Source: Lumbricus terrestris (lineage: Eukaryota > Annelida > Clitellata > Crassiclitellata > Lumbricidae). From it: a stretch of 64,000 bases of DNA. The stretch is from the NCBI GenBank assembly GCA_949752735.1, contig OX457043.1, positions 44,820,263 to 44,884,262 on the forward strand. Reading direction: 5' to 3'. The notes under the pieces are model-generated. The model searched no databases, was not told the DNA's origin, and saw only the letters and a program-made list of their open reading frames with translations. The stretch's first letter is position 1, and each line of letters starts with the position of its first letter. Below are positions 54,830-64,000 of this stretch, piece after piece. The translations under genes were made by a program, and so were the position numbers.

Positions 54830-55014
54830 GCATGACGTCATACACGCCCAGCAATAATTTCCATAGCGCCCCTCAGGGGCGGGTGACGTTTGGCTTTTTG
54901 GGGAAGCGGACTCGGGTGGAGGGTTGGCGAAATCCGAAATTTTAGCGATGGGTACCACAGTGGAGTAGTGTTTAAGACCCTAAATTTCCCGGGCAACGCC
55001 GGGTAACACATCTA
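54830..55014 (-). mobile_element. CTAG-bounded repeat, fragment, minus orientation
   Basis: Ends AATTTCCCGGGCAACGCCGG and GTAACACATCTAG, the inverse of the starts at 11885 and 16135. Confidence 0.65.
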
Positions 55015-55872
55015 GCAATATTATACGCAAGCATGCATACAACGCCTACTATTTCAAGAATAAACGTAATATAAACTCACGTTTATGTATAATTTAATGA
55101 ATTACAAATGATGTGGTGGCCTTCGAATGTCCTCCTCTCACATAAACCAGCATTTCTTTTCGTCTTGAGAGGAAAGCTGTCTTAGACGACTGTTGTATAA
55201 TCTGAGTCGTTTCAGCAGCCTACAACCCTACACAATGAGGGTCATTTTTCCTTAAGCGTCAAATACAATTTGCAAATGGCAATTGTTATATAGTCTGCCT
55301 CAAGTATGCTTAGAGGCAGTTAACTCGTAGCTCGTAAGCCATAGACTCCGATCACTAGCCTTTAGTAGCCGTTGGTCATCTTCTTGAGCAGGCCGTTCGC
55401 ACGGATAAAACGAAGTCAACTGACAAACTAAAAGTAATATAACTTAGGCCTACTCCCTACTGCACAGCTTACTAAAACTGTGAAGCTAAATGCAGGGCTG
55501 AAAGTGGTTTGAAAAAATTGCCTGGTCTCTTTCGTCCATAGGGTGCTAGATATCAGTGTTTATTCATGTGCCAAAACAGTATTGCCGGGTCTGAGATCCG
55601 GACACACCCGGCTCACTTTCAGCCCTGGCTAAATGCATCGGGTCACATGATTAGCCTACACTAAACATAGCATAGGCCTACAATAGCTTATCAGAGCATT
55701 CGAAAACCACGGAAGTATATCCGTTTATCCGGTTTTTCCATTGAACGTTTACAGTAACCGCCTACTGTGCAATAGGCCTGACCTAGATCAAAACGGCCCA
55801 CCTTCCACATGTATCTTCAGGGCCGCGTTGCTGCGTGTAGCCCTACAGTCTACCAACGCGAATCATAATATT

Positions 55873-56075
55873 GTGGGGCACTGTGATGTAGTGGTGGGCT
55901 CGGTGCCCTGGAGCCGGAGAGTTCCACGTTCGAATCCACCTCAAGCAGTCGCGTAGAGACTCCCCTTTATAAGTCGCTCAAATCTTACTTTTAAGCTGTG
56001 GCTGGAGTGGAAGCGCCTCTGAGAAGTCTCTTGAAGAGGCGCTATAGGCCTATAAATTCTCGAAATGAATGAATG
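55873..56075 (+). mobile_element. SINE: tRNA-like head joined to CR1/L2-like LINE tail
   Basis: GTGGGGCACTGTGATGTAGT, then B box CGTTCGAATCC, then at 55970 AAGTCGCTCAAATCTTAC, GGCTGGAGTGGAAGCGCCTC, AAGAGGCGCTATAGG and AAATGAATGAATGAA. The second half is the same 3' end as the LINE at 27575-28335, the classical way for a SINE to borrow LINE machinery. Confidence 0.85.
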
Positions 56076-56222
56076 AAGGTCTATTAGCCTAATTTAGGCC
56101 ATTTAGGCTTACTAAATAGCAAGTTTTTGTATGAAGCTGAACGCCATTGTTAAGTACCGCACGCAATGAATAGAATGGCTGCTTGCTAATTATGTAATCG
56201 ATTCTATGAACACGAGTTTCAT

Positions 56223-56692
56223 AAACTACTATATAGGCCTACTATTACTGCTGCTGATCTACTACACATTAACCACACATAAACTACTATATAGGCCTAC
56301 TATTACTGCTGCTGATCTACTACACATTAACTACACATAAACTACTATATAGGCCTACTATTACCGCTGCTGATCTACTACACATTAGCTACACATAAAC
56401 TACTATAAAGGTCTACTATTACTGCTGCTGACCTACTACACATTAACTACACATAAACTACTATATAGGCCTACTATTACTGCTGCTGATCTACTACACA
56501 ATGACTACTGGTACACATAAACTACTATATAGGCCTACTATTACTGCTGCTGATCTACTACACAATAACTACACATAAACTACTATATAGGCCTACTATT
56601 ACTGCTGCTGATCTACTACATAATAACTACACATAAACTACTATATAGGCCTACTATTACTGCTGCTGATCTACAACACATTAACCATGCAA
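56223..56692 (+). repeat. 58-bp minisatellite, eight units
   Basis: AAACTACTATATAGGCCTAC begins at 56223, 56281, 56339, 56397, 56455, 56519, 56577 and 56635: steps of 58 bp, once 64. Each unit carries TATTACTGCTGCTGATCTAC. Block A has one diverged unit at 32909-32965. Confidence 0.95.
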
Positions 56693-57800
56693 TTATAACT
56701 GTGGCTCGTCTGATTGGAGGCACGCCTAAGTGCGGGCATAATATGTTAATAGTAATAATGTCTAATAATAATATTATAAGCTCACAGTATCATCCGGGTC
56801 ATTGATGTTGCCTTGCTCAACTGCTCAATGTCCAATAATTCACTGTAGCTAATTTCCTACCCTGCTGCTGATGCAAATAAACAGCGAAGTTTGAACAAAT
56901 ATTTGCTCCCAATTTTGCCGTAGCACATACTATTTAGTCCTGTTTCGTTTCCTTTGAAACTCAAGTTGGGCGCGAATTTGCTTAGAGATTGTAAAACCGT
57001 AACAATTCCTACATAATTATAGGCCTACTTGCATACAATGTCATAGCCTAGTGAATTCGTTTTGTTTGCAGGGAAATGACGAGATCGTATCCCCGTTACC
57101 GACTTTAGCTATTTAGCCAACACTAAGTTGAGAAATCAGATCATATAGGGCCTACATGCAATGGCAGACGTTCGAAATATAAATTTTCAGAATGAAGCAC
57201 AATTAAAAGAAAATTTGAAAGAAATAGTCATAGCCTGGCTGCTATAATGATAGCCCTAGGTATAAATTTAAAAGAAAATTGGAAACGGATTATCATAAAT
57301 GGACTTGGCAGAGATATAATGCTAAATAGAAAACTGACTGATGAAAACACTTTTGAAACATGCGATGTGAAAGATGTTCTTCGAAATCCAAATTTTAAAT
57401 ATAGGCCTAGATATTCAGAAAATAGATTCTGCAAAGAGAGATATTCATGAAAAAACCTGTCACAAACACAGACAAACAAAACGAAGCAACATTTTCAAGT
57501 AGGCCTAATATTGATGCAAATCATGAAAGTCATTAAATTTCCTAAATTAAACACAATTCGATATGATGCTTCTCTACTTAACACAATTTTCCACAAATAA
57601 TCTGTTTCCTATGCAGTCGTCAGTGACTCGTAACACTGAGTCGTGTATTTAAACACGAAGTAGGAAGTTACTGAACATAATTTCCTAAACTTGTAGTACT
57701 TAGTCCAGAAAATGTCCAACAGGCAGGGCCTACTATAGGTCCATATAGAAACCTAAATGTTCTGAAACAATTATTGCAGGATGTGAGTTGAACTGCACGA

Positions 57801-57944
57801 GGATAATTGCGTGTCATTACCTAAGCATATTATTTTTAGGCCATGGGCCGCAATGTGTTCGCAGACAGAATAACTATATACGACATGATCTTGGCAAAAA
57901 TACCATAAATTGTGACCACGGCTCAAAGAGAGGATGGTTAATGA
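57801..57944. other. no gene recognised
   Basis: Short spacer at the end of block B. Confidence 0.35.
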
Positions 57945-58349
57945 TTGCGCGTGGTGTTGAATTTATGTAGCGCCAGAAGACGAGAGGACGTCCTTGATTC
58001 TTGCTTGAGGAACAATTCGACTGTTTCGTCCCTTAGTCATCTCTACCTGTTGTTGATTGACGGTAGGAAACTTTTCGAGTGGAATTGGAATTTTCGTTCG
58101 GATATCTCTTCCGTTGATCCGAATTTCGTTTTCGTGTGTGAGACTAAGTTGTCCGATGGACTGTCATTGGCAGACGATAAAGGTAGTCTAAGATTGTCAG
58201 TGATTTCTGTGAAACACAATGAATTGCGCGACAATAATATTATAATCGAGCAAAGTACAATACTCCACAAGACAAAACAACGGCGTTCGTTAAAAAGACG
58301 AGAAGTTTATAAGCAGCACAACACAATGCAACGCCCCAGGCCGGATTAA
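57945..58349 (+). other. open reading frame of 134 codons, unrecognised
   Basis: Balanced amino-acid composition and no simple repeat: starts MRVVLNLCSARRREDVLDSC, contains FRSDISSVDPNFVFVCETKL and ends in a basic QRRSLKRREVYKQH stretch. It runs into the MITE at 58336, so the C-terminus is artificial. No signal peptide, membrane segment or known motif. It could be part of a decayed element or chance. Confidence 0.2.
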
Positions 58350-58526
58350 GGCATGTTCAACAGGGGCCTCCACACTTTAGTGGCCCACACTTGAGAAAAA
58401 ATTTATGAGAAATTGGTATATTGTGAGGAAATTTCGACCAAACGACTAAAAAAAGGTCATGACATTTTTCGGCCGAAAATCACAAAATTTTCTGAACAGG
58501 GTCCTACATTTCTTAATCCGGCTCTG
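58336..58526. mobile_element. 191-bp hAT-like MITE
   Basis: CCAGGCCGGATTAAGG and CTTAATCCGGCTCTG are inverted repeats; GCAACGCC (58328-58335) and GCAACGCA (58527-58534) flank it. The interior has ACTAAAAAAAGGTCATGACA and TTTTTCGGCCGAAAA. Confidence 0.8.
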
Positions 58527-58910
58527 GCAACGCAAATTCAATACAATACGATACAGTGCGACGCCTTGCGATCGGAACAGTACAGTAGTCTACACTGTTA
58601 GGCCTATACAGTAGGCCTAGACAAAGCACAAAACACCACAATGCATTACAATGAATGGTAGTAATATTTTTTTATCAACATGTTTTGTATGTTTCTGCTG
58701 ATCATGAGTGCAAAATCATACAATAAGATACAATGTATTATTTCATCAGAACGTGTACACTGTACAACTGCACATTGTACAAAGCACAGTTTGTCGTTTG
58801 CATTCTGTGACGTCTATCTATCATGTATGACACTATGTTTCTAGAGTTCCTTTTAACGCACTCCAGGGATAGGGCTAACTGTTCACACTGGTATCACTCA
58901 ATCCTATAGC

Positions 58911-59061
58911 CACTGGGTTTAAATAATCTCTTCCTATATATTCCTGGGCCAAAGGTTTATAACTGGGTTTAAATAATCTCTTCCTATATATTCCTGGGCC
59001 AAAGGTTTATAACTGGGTTTAAATAATCTCTTCCTATATATCCCTGGGCCAAAGGTTTATA
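58911..59061 (+). repeat. 50-bp tandem repeat, three units
   Basis: ACTGGGTTTAAATAATCTCT recurs at steps of 50 bp from about 58912, each unit ending CCTGGGCCAAAGGTTTAT. Confidence 0.95.
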
Positions 59062-59089
59062 TAATTTGCATTAACTAATTAGTTCTCAC

Positions 59090-59208
59090 CTCGATTATTG
59101 CTTGATTAATTTGTGATACTTGTTATGCTTTATGTAACTATTTTCCTGCCTTATATCTTAGTGTGCTTGATAGATACGGACCAATAAAAAATTGATTGAT
59201 TGATTGAT
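59090..59208 (+). mobile_element. LINE 3' tail-like segment with (TTGA)n
   Basis: GATACGGACCAATAAAAAAT followed by TTGATTGATTGATTGATG: a poly(A)-signal-like motif followed by a short tandem tail, as at other LINE ends here. Confidence 0.4.
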
Positions 59209-59284
59209 GTCGTTAAACTTTATATTATTATTAGTTTACTGTTCTGAGTAGTAGTAGAATACTAGTAGTAGCAGCGGTTTCAGT

Positions 59285-59579
59285 TTAGCGACATAGATCG
59301 TTAGGTCGCCCTCCTTCCTCGTCCAGGCATGGGACTGGCACTGCCAGAGTATACAAGCAGTGGCAAATTTTACAATTCTGAGTGGTAAGTAAGTAGGCAA
59401 GCAGTTGTATGTGCAACCGACCATTAAGCTGAAGCTGGATCGGTTGAGTTGTTGGCTCGACGATGGTCATACGCTTCCGGTGGCTGAGCTTTGGCCTCAG
59501 AGGTCTACCATCTGACGACTGGAGGAGCCAGTCGTGATGCATCGCTTCCGAGGGGGTCATCCTCTCAGATGGGTTCCAT
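59285..59579 (-). CDS. DYRK-family kinase, last exon
   Basis: The exon starts after CTGATCGTCAG (AG at 59581-59580). Its first base completes a Val codon with the previous exon (GT|A), then WNPSERMTPSEAMHHDWLL: W-x-P-x-x-R-M-T-P-x-x-A-x-x-H-x-W is kinase subdomain XI of DYRKs. About 75 residues follow the kinase domain to TAA at 59285; this tail is not conserved with anything I recognise and has no clear domain. The gene continues at 61129-61258 and 62242-62475. Confidence 0.9.
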
Positions 59580-59635
59580 CTGACGATCAGTAACATCATC
59601 AACGGGTTATCAGCAGCAGCAGCAGCAGCAGCATT

Positions 59636-59933
<298 letters not shown>

Positions 59934-60057
59934 CTTCAGTGTAATCAGTATAAAATCATACAAACTGACGGTACTTTGCAGTGCCAATCTCAACCATGGA
60001 TAAGAGGAGGAGGAGGAGGAGGAGGAGGAGGAGGACAATATAAATCATCTTTATTAA

Positions 60058-61025
60058 CCCTCGGGCTACCAAGGGGGGTGGTTGCCACCCCCCCCTAGGT
60101 TTTTCGCAAATCAAAGCGCTCCGTCTGGAATAAAATTTTGAAAAAATAAGTAGCTGTAGAGGGTTCATTGGGACACATTTTGAGCTAAAACTTTTTATGA
60201 TGCCCCCTACCGTTCAAAAGTTACACCCGATATACCCAAGGTACCAGGGGGGTGGATACCACCACCCCCTAGAATATCGTCTGTAACTTTTCCGTCCTTT
60301 AATATTAAGAGACACAAATTATACCATTCTATAGAGGGAATGTGGGGCTACATTTCCATGCTCACTGAGTTGTCTTTTGACAACCGGAAGTGCTCAAAAT
60401 AAATTAAAATATATATAAAGGTGTTTTATTTTCATAACATTTTCATGTTTTTTCTATTATAACTTATCCATAATTTATTTTTTAATAGAAATAAATTATG
60501 CCAATCTATAGAGGGCATTTAGAGCTATTTTCTTATACTAAATAATTTGTCTTTTGATGACCGGAAGTGCTCAAAATAAATTAAAATATGTGAACATGTT
60601 GGGTTTTTTACAATGCAAGCCGATATGTGTGCGTAAACGTTTTTCAGCGGCTAAAACATGTTTTTTTGTTTTGATTTAACATAAAACAGACTTATTACTA
60701 GTTTTTATAGTTGAATATTGGACTTTATTATATGTAGACTACTTTTTATATATAAATCATGTATAAAACACACAGAATCTAATATATTCCCTATGCGTAA
60801 GTATACATTTTGTGGAATCGACGGGTACCCATGGTAAAAAATTCATAATTTCGAGGGGCATTCATATTTTCTAAACCTAAATATACCATTTTGTGCAGAA
60901 ATGAATGCTGAATCAAATGGTGTATTACAAGTTATGATATCTCAAACCAAACCCAAAATCCAGGGGGGTGGTAACCACCACCCCTTGGTAGTCAGTGTTA
61001 CAAAAGAAGCATGGTAGCCTGAGGG
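60058..61025. mobile_element. piggyBac-like non-autonomous element in DYRK intron
   Basis: CCCTCGGGCTACCAAGG at the left and TGGTAGCCTGAGGG at the right are inverted repeats, each bordered by TTAA (60054-60057, 61026-61029). TTAA duplication with CCCT ends is the piggyBac hallmark (Kolobok also uses TTAA). Sub-terminal GGGGGGTGG..CCACC palindromes and a repeated ACCGGAAGTGCTCAAAATAA (60379, 60561). No transposase. Confidence 0.85.
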
Positions 61026-61029
61026 TTAA

Positions 61030-61128
61030 ACAGAAACAACAATTGACGAGGGAATGAGAAGCAGGTCAAGCGAAAGGTCAAGAGGTCGTGACCTCCGCAG
61101 TGAACCAATCAGCAATCAGCCTTCTTAC
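61030..61128. other. DYRK intron sequence
   Basis: Short intronic stretch between the piggyBac-like element and the exon; nothing else seen. Confidence 0.5.
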
Positions 61129-61258
61129 ACGAGACATCTGGCGAGAAAATCGACGAATAGACGATCGCTGCACTTTGTGACCTGCGTCAGGTCACGTGAC
61201 CCTGGTCGCCTTCTTCGACCTTTTGAGTTCGTTAGACAACGGGGCGAACCTCTGGAGT
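61129..61258 (-). CDS. DYRK-family kinase, penultimate exon
   Basis: 130 bp, acceptor TTATCTGTAG ending 61259, donor GTAAGA at 61128. With the G left by the previous exon it begins D-S-R-G (FFDSRGSPRC), then LTNSKGRRRRPGSRDLTQV and SDRLFVDFLARCLV. F-F-D-S-[KR]-G-x-P, a basic stretch and D-F-x-x-[KR]-C-L-x-W fit the insert and subdomain X of class II DYRKs, closest to DYRK4 in my memory. Phases (1 in, 2 out) match both neighbours. Confidence 0.93.
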
Positions 61259-61408
61259 CTACAGATAACACACAACACGATATTTTATTACATTTAATCA
61301 AAGGGATTTCCAATTGGGGGGGGATCTCCGAATAAACGAAGATCATCATCATCACGATATTTCATTACAGAGGTGTAGGCTGTAGCCAGGAAAACATTTC
61401 GGGGATGT

Positions 61409-61712
61409 CAGTGGCGGCCCCAGGGAGGCTAGGGGGTCAATGCCCCCAAGAGGTCGTCGGTTTTTTGCACAAAGAAAATGAAATATTTTCATGAGATTTC
61501 GACTAAGCTCCCATAAAAAAGTCATCAGGATTTTTGGGGAACAAGGAAAATGAAATATTTTCTTATTTTCTTGAGATTTCAACCTAACGCCTAAAAAAGG
61601 TCAGTTTTTTACTGGGAAAAATAAATGATGTTTTTCTTGAGATTTTGGCCAAATGACAAAAAAAAGGTCGTCAGAAATTTTTGCGAATGAAAATGGAAAA
61701 TGTCCTCCACTG
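61409..61712. mobile_element. 304-bp hAT-like MITE in DYRK intron
   Basis: Starts CAGTGGCGGCCCCAGGG and ends TCCTCCACTG; GGGGATGT (61401-61408) and CGGGATGT (61713-61720) flank it. The interior holds three to four GGTCGTCAG / GAGATTTTGGCC modules. Confidence 0.8.
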
Positions 61713-61939
61713 CGGGATGTCCATTTGGTCGCAATATACATAGAATTCGTTTTAGAACGATTAATGGGAGTGCCAATGCATATGATGACGATGCTGAATT
61801 GCTGTTTGTGCTGTTTTGTTTCCGTTAGTGCTAGGCCTACTGGTGTTGGTTACTGTATTTATTGTAGCGTTTGTGTTGTTTGTGTTCGCGAAAGCGACCA
61901 ACGGCAAGCATTTACATTAACGTTCCCTGTACTGGTTTT

Positions 61940-62216
61940 CTCTCGCTGCCTGCATCCGGAATTATAAAGTCCTTGCTCTGGTCCTCATATCCAAACTGGG
62001 TTTTGCGCGAAGATATCTCATAGATCTAATTCGTTCTCCTCTTTCTGCATCTTCTCGTCGACCTCTCTTGCACGGTCTGATTTGTTTGTCCCACGAGCTA
62101 TAGGACCACTACTGCTCAATCCCCATCCTTTTGCCATCATTGGGCCTTCCATATATATGGAATGCCCTTTCCTCCACTATGCGTGGGACTCTCAAACTCC
62201 CGACCGACTAGAGAAA
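61940..62216 (+). pseudogene. LINE C-terminal fragment in DYRK intron
   Basis: Plus-strand frames read DLFVPRAIGPLL, FAIIGPSIYMECPFL and [14 protein letters not shown] sequence: the F-x-x-x-G-P-x-x-W-N-x-L-P end of CR1/Jockey-type polyproteins, with shifts. It ends 26 bp from the DYRK exon. Confidence 0.65.
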
Positions 62217-62241
62217 TGACTAAGGATGAGATGATCCTGAC

Positions 62242-62475
62242 CGAAAAACAGTTTCTTCCTTGACGCTTCCTCAAGGAGTTGAGGCGGTGGGAGGTCGATG
62301 ACTTCCATGATGCAGGCAAGCTGTTCCACCTCGTTCTCACCGGGAAACAACGGAAAGCCAGTGTAGAGTTCGGCCAGAAGGCAACCGAAGCTCCAGACAT
62401 CGATTGGCAACGAGTAAGGCACTCCGAGGATAACCTCCGGTGAACGGTAGAACCGACTCTGGATGTAAGTGTAGA
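62242..62475 (-). CDS. DYRK-family kinase exon: activation loop to subdomain IX
   Basis: 234 bp, acceptor CTGTTCCTATAG ending 62476, donor G|GTCAGG at 62241 (weak but phase-correct). It encodes [17 protein letters not shown], with the Y-x-Y autophosphorylation motif of DYRK activation loops, then [20 protein letters not shown] and [20 protein letters not shown] with [15 protein letters not shown]. Class II DYRK (DYRK2/3/4), dual-specificity kinase. The wording is nearest to DYRK4; upstream exons with the ATP site lie outside the window. No break in the three exons, so the gene looks active. Confidence 0.93.
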
Positions 62476-62737
62476 CTATAGGAACAGAGACAAAACCATA
62501 CAGATAGAACGAGCTTCTTTGAAAGTAAGATACCTTATTTCACATGCAATAATTATTGCTACACACATACTGCTTACATGCTACGTAATTTAAATAATAA
62601 GTGACATACCGCAACTCTGCACAAAAATTAAAAGAAAATATGTATTAGTTTCGTGATGTTAATGTTATTTTCAGCAGAGAACATAATGCCAGATAACAAC
62701 AAACAAACAAAGCTCTGGTAACAATATGTGAGTCACC
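62476..62737. other. DYRK intron, no other feature
   Basis: AT-rich; I found no upstream DYRK exon here. Confidence 0.5.
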
Positions 62738-63005
62738 CAAGACCGTAGCTAGGGGGTGTTTGGGGTGTTTGAACACCCCCTGAAATGAAAAATGCGAAAA
62801 ATAATAGAATGCATTTACTAGCACATGATGTAAAAACCATAAAATGAAACCATGAAAACACCCCCCGAAATGAAAAATGTAAAAAATAGAATGAATTGGT
62901 GACATTTTCTTAAGTTTTCGGCCGGATAACTAAAAAAGGTCATAAGTTTTTCGGACGGGAAACTGAAGAAACCCCCCCGGAAATCAAATCCTGGCTACGG
63001 CCTTG
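62738..63005. mobile_element. 268-bp hAT-like MITE
   Basis: CAAGACCGTAGCTAGG and CCTGGCTACGGCCTTG are inverted repeats; GAGTCACC (62730-62737) and GAGTAACC (63006-63013) flank it. Contains GGCCGGATAACTAAAAAAGG and two AACACCCCC.GAAATGAAAA segments. Confidence 0.88.
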
Positions 63006-63013
63006 GAGTAACC

Positions 63014-64000
63014 GGTTGCAAACTCACACAAACGGACTAGTCGGGTCAATCTACGAAATAGCTTCGGTGAACCCCAAAAAAATTGCAAGAAAACGTTTTA
63101 TGACGATTTTCCGTAGTCATAGGTCTGGTGATGAACATACTAAAAGTTACAAGAAATCGGAGCACGGCAAGTGGTCTAATTTTGGCGGGGAAAAGATGGC
63201 CGCCAATTGGACGAGGCATGGAATCTGGAAATGGTACTGTTGGAAGCAAATCATGTAATAATTTGCTAACATGCTTTTCTAGACTAATTTGACCCTCCTG
63301 AAAACGAAAATCGTGGTTAGAAAGCTTAATTTTTAGCGGTTGCATGGGAAAACAAGATGGCTGCCAAAATGATGACCAATATTTGCTTCAAAAGGTTGTA
63401 TAGTCGGGTCAATCTACGAAATGATCCCCAAAATTGTAAGAAGGTGTCTTATGATGAGTTTCTGGTATCCTGGGTCTGGTGTCGAACATACTAAAAGTTA
63501 CAAGAAATTGGACCACGGCAAGTGGTCTAATTTTGGCGGGAAAAAAGATGGCCGCCAATTGGACAAGGCATGGAATCTGGAAATGATACTGTTAGAAGCA
63601 GATCATGTAACAATATTTGATAACATGCTTTCCTAGACTAATTTGACCCTTCTGAGAACGAAAATCACGGTTAGCAAGCGTGATTTATAGCGGTTGCATA
63701 AGGAAACAAGATGGCGGCCAAAATGGTGGCCTATTGCTTAAAAAGGCTGTAAGTCGGGTATTGTATGTGACATGAACACGATTTTGCAATTTAACTTAAG
63801 ATGTTACGGTTCTAGGCATGCAATGGAATCAAAGACACGTATGTAGCACTGAAAAAATCAAAAATGGCGGGGAAAATGGCGGCCAGAATGTTGAAATTGC
63901 TATAAGTGAAGCGATGTATGCAATGGAAACATGAATTCGGACTCCAACTTAGCATTTTTTAGGTCACGGAAAGCAACGGAATCAACTTATGATGGAAGCA
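63014..64000 (+). repeat. ~360-bp tandem repeat array, continues past window end
   Basis: GTCGGGTCAATCTACGAAAT at 63040 and 63403, and GTCGGGTATTG at 63753 (steps 363 and 350). Shared segments: ACTAAAAGTTACAAGAAAT, GGCAAGTGGTCTAATTTTGG and AAACAAGATGG. At least two and a half diverged units, probably a satellite or long minisatellite. Frames within are not coding. Confidence 0.9.

Larger units (their letters stand above)
55020..57800. repeat. paralogous block B (matches 30340-35935)
   Basis: Collinear with block A but without the MULE, the 29680 and 32639 MITEs and the 33584-35400 hAT. It instead has a SINE (55873-56075) and an expanded 58-bp minisatellite. The first ~200 bp also match 20130-20330. 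Confidence 0.75.

Noticed and set aside
63046..63345. Upstream DYRK exon candidate
   Set aside because: The frame is translation of the ~360-bp tandem repeat and lacks kinase motifs such as D-F-G or H-C-D-L-K-P-E-N.

Overview
This is a transposon-rich stretch of an animal nuclear genome. Genes carry spliceosomal intron boundaries, intergenic DNA is AT-rich, and the dominant content is CR1/L2-like and RTE-like LINE fragments, tRNA-derived SINEs and many DNA-transposon families. The palindrome TAGGCCTA is scattered everywhere, which I associate from experience with echinoderm and related marine deuterostome genomes. I infer a marine invertebrate, most likely an echinoderm, but no single gene proves it. 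There is no bacterial, organellar or CRISPR content.

The main protein content is on the minus strand. (1) A pair of paralogous genes (6789-11312 and 40364-44652) encode a long ankyrin-repeat array joined to a C-terminal Mab-21/cGAS-like nucleotidyltransferase. Both keep the G-S motif, the D-x-D acids with the spacing of human cGAS, and a third acid in an I-D-[LV]-V-A-C context. Both are interrupted (copy 1: two frameshifts and a shortened tail; copy 2: one frameshift and one in-frame TGA). A third, N-terminal relic lies at 51075-51385. The 3' flanks of copies 1 and 2 are also related, so the pair arose by segmental duplication. (2) 45180-48323 encodes an OTU cysteine-protease domain, a zinc finger and a hAT-type transposase body in one reading unit with one frameshift. 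(3) The last three exons of a class II DYRK kinase (DYRK4-like) lie at 62242-62475, 61129-61258 and 59285-59579, with splice phases that fit exactly.

The rest is layered mobile DNA. Several elements can be delimited by terminal inverted repeats (TIRs) and target-site duplications (TSDs): a 9-bp-TSD element with an 86-bp tandem array nested in an RTE tail (2738-3585); a hAT-like element and a smaller one inserted in one mariner (18424-19315, 19560-19753); a four-unit fold-back mariner MITE (26800-27572); a MULE whose TIRs are arrays of GACAAAATGTC (28521-29644); hAT-like MITEs at 29680-30322, 32639-32900, 38874-40221, 58336-58526, 61409-61712 and 62738-63005; a hAT with transposase remnants (33584-35400); and a piggyBac-like element in a DYRK intron (60058-61025). 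A multi-kilobase block at 30340-35935 is paralogous to 55020-57800 and supplies a near-empty-site comparison for the 33584-35400 hAT.

Region by region: 1-6.7 kb LINE debris and nested DNA transposon; 6.8-11.4 kb ankyrin-cGLR copy 1; 11.9-17.7 kb two members of a CTAG-bounded repeat family, one hosting a LINE, the other with a 399-bp duplication of CACCC-rich DNA; 17.7-30.3 kb nested transposons; 30.3-38 kb paralogous block, hAT and SINEs; 38-44.7 kb ankyrin-cGLR copy 2 and its flank; 45.2-48.3 kb OTU-hAT gene; 48.9-59 kb repeats, the N-terminal relic and minisatellites; 59.2-62.5 kb DYRK 3' end; 63.0-64.0 kb start of a roughly 360-bp tandem array.
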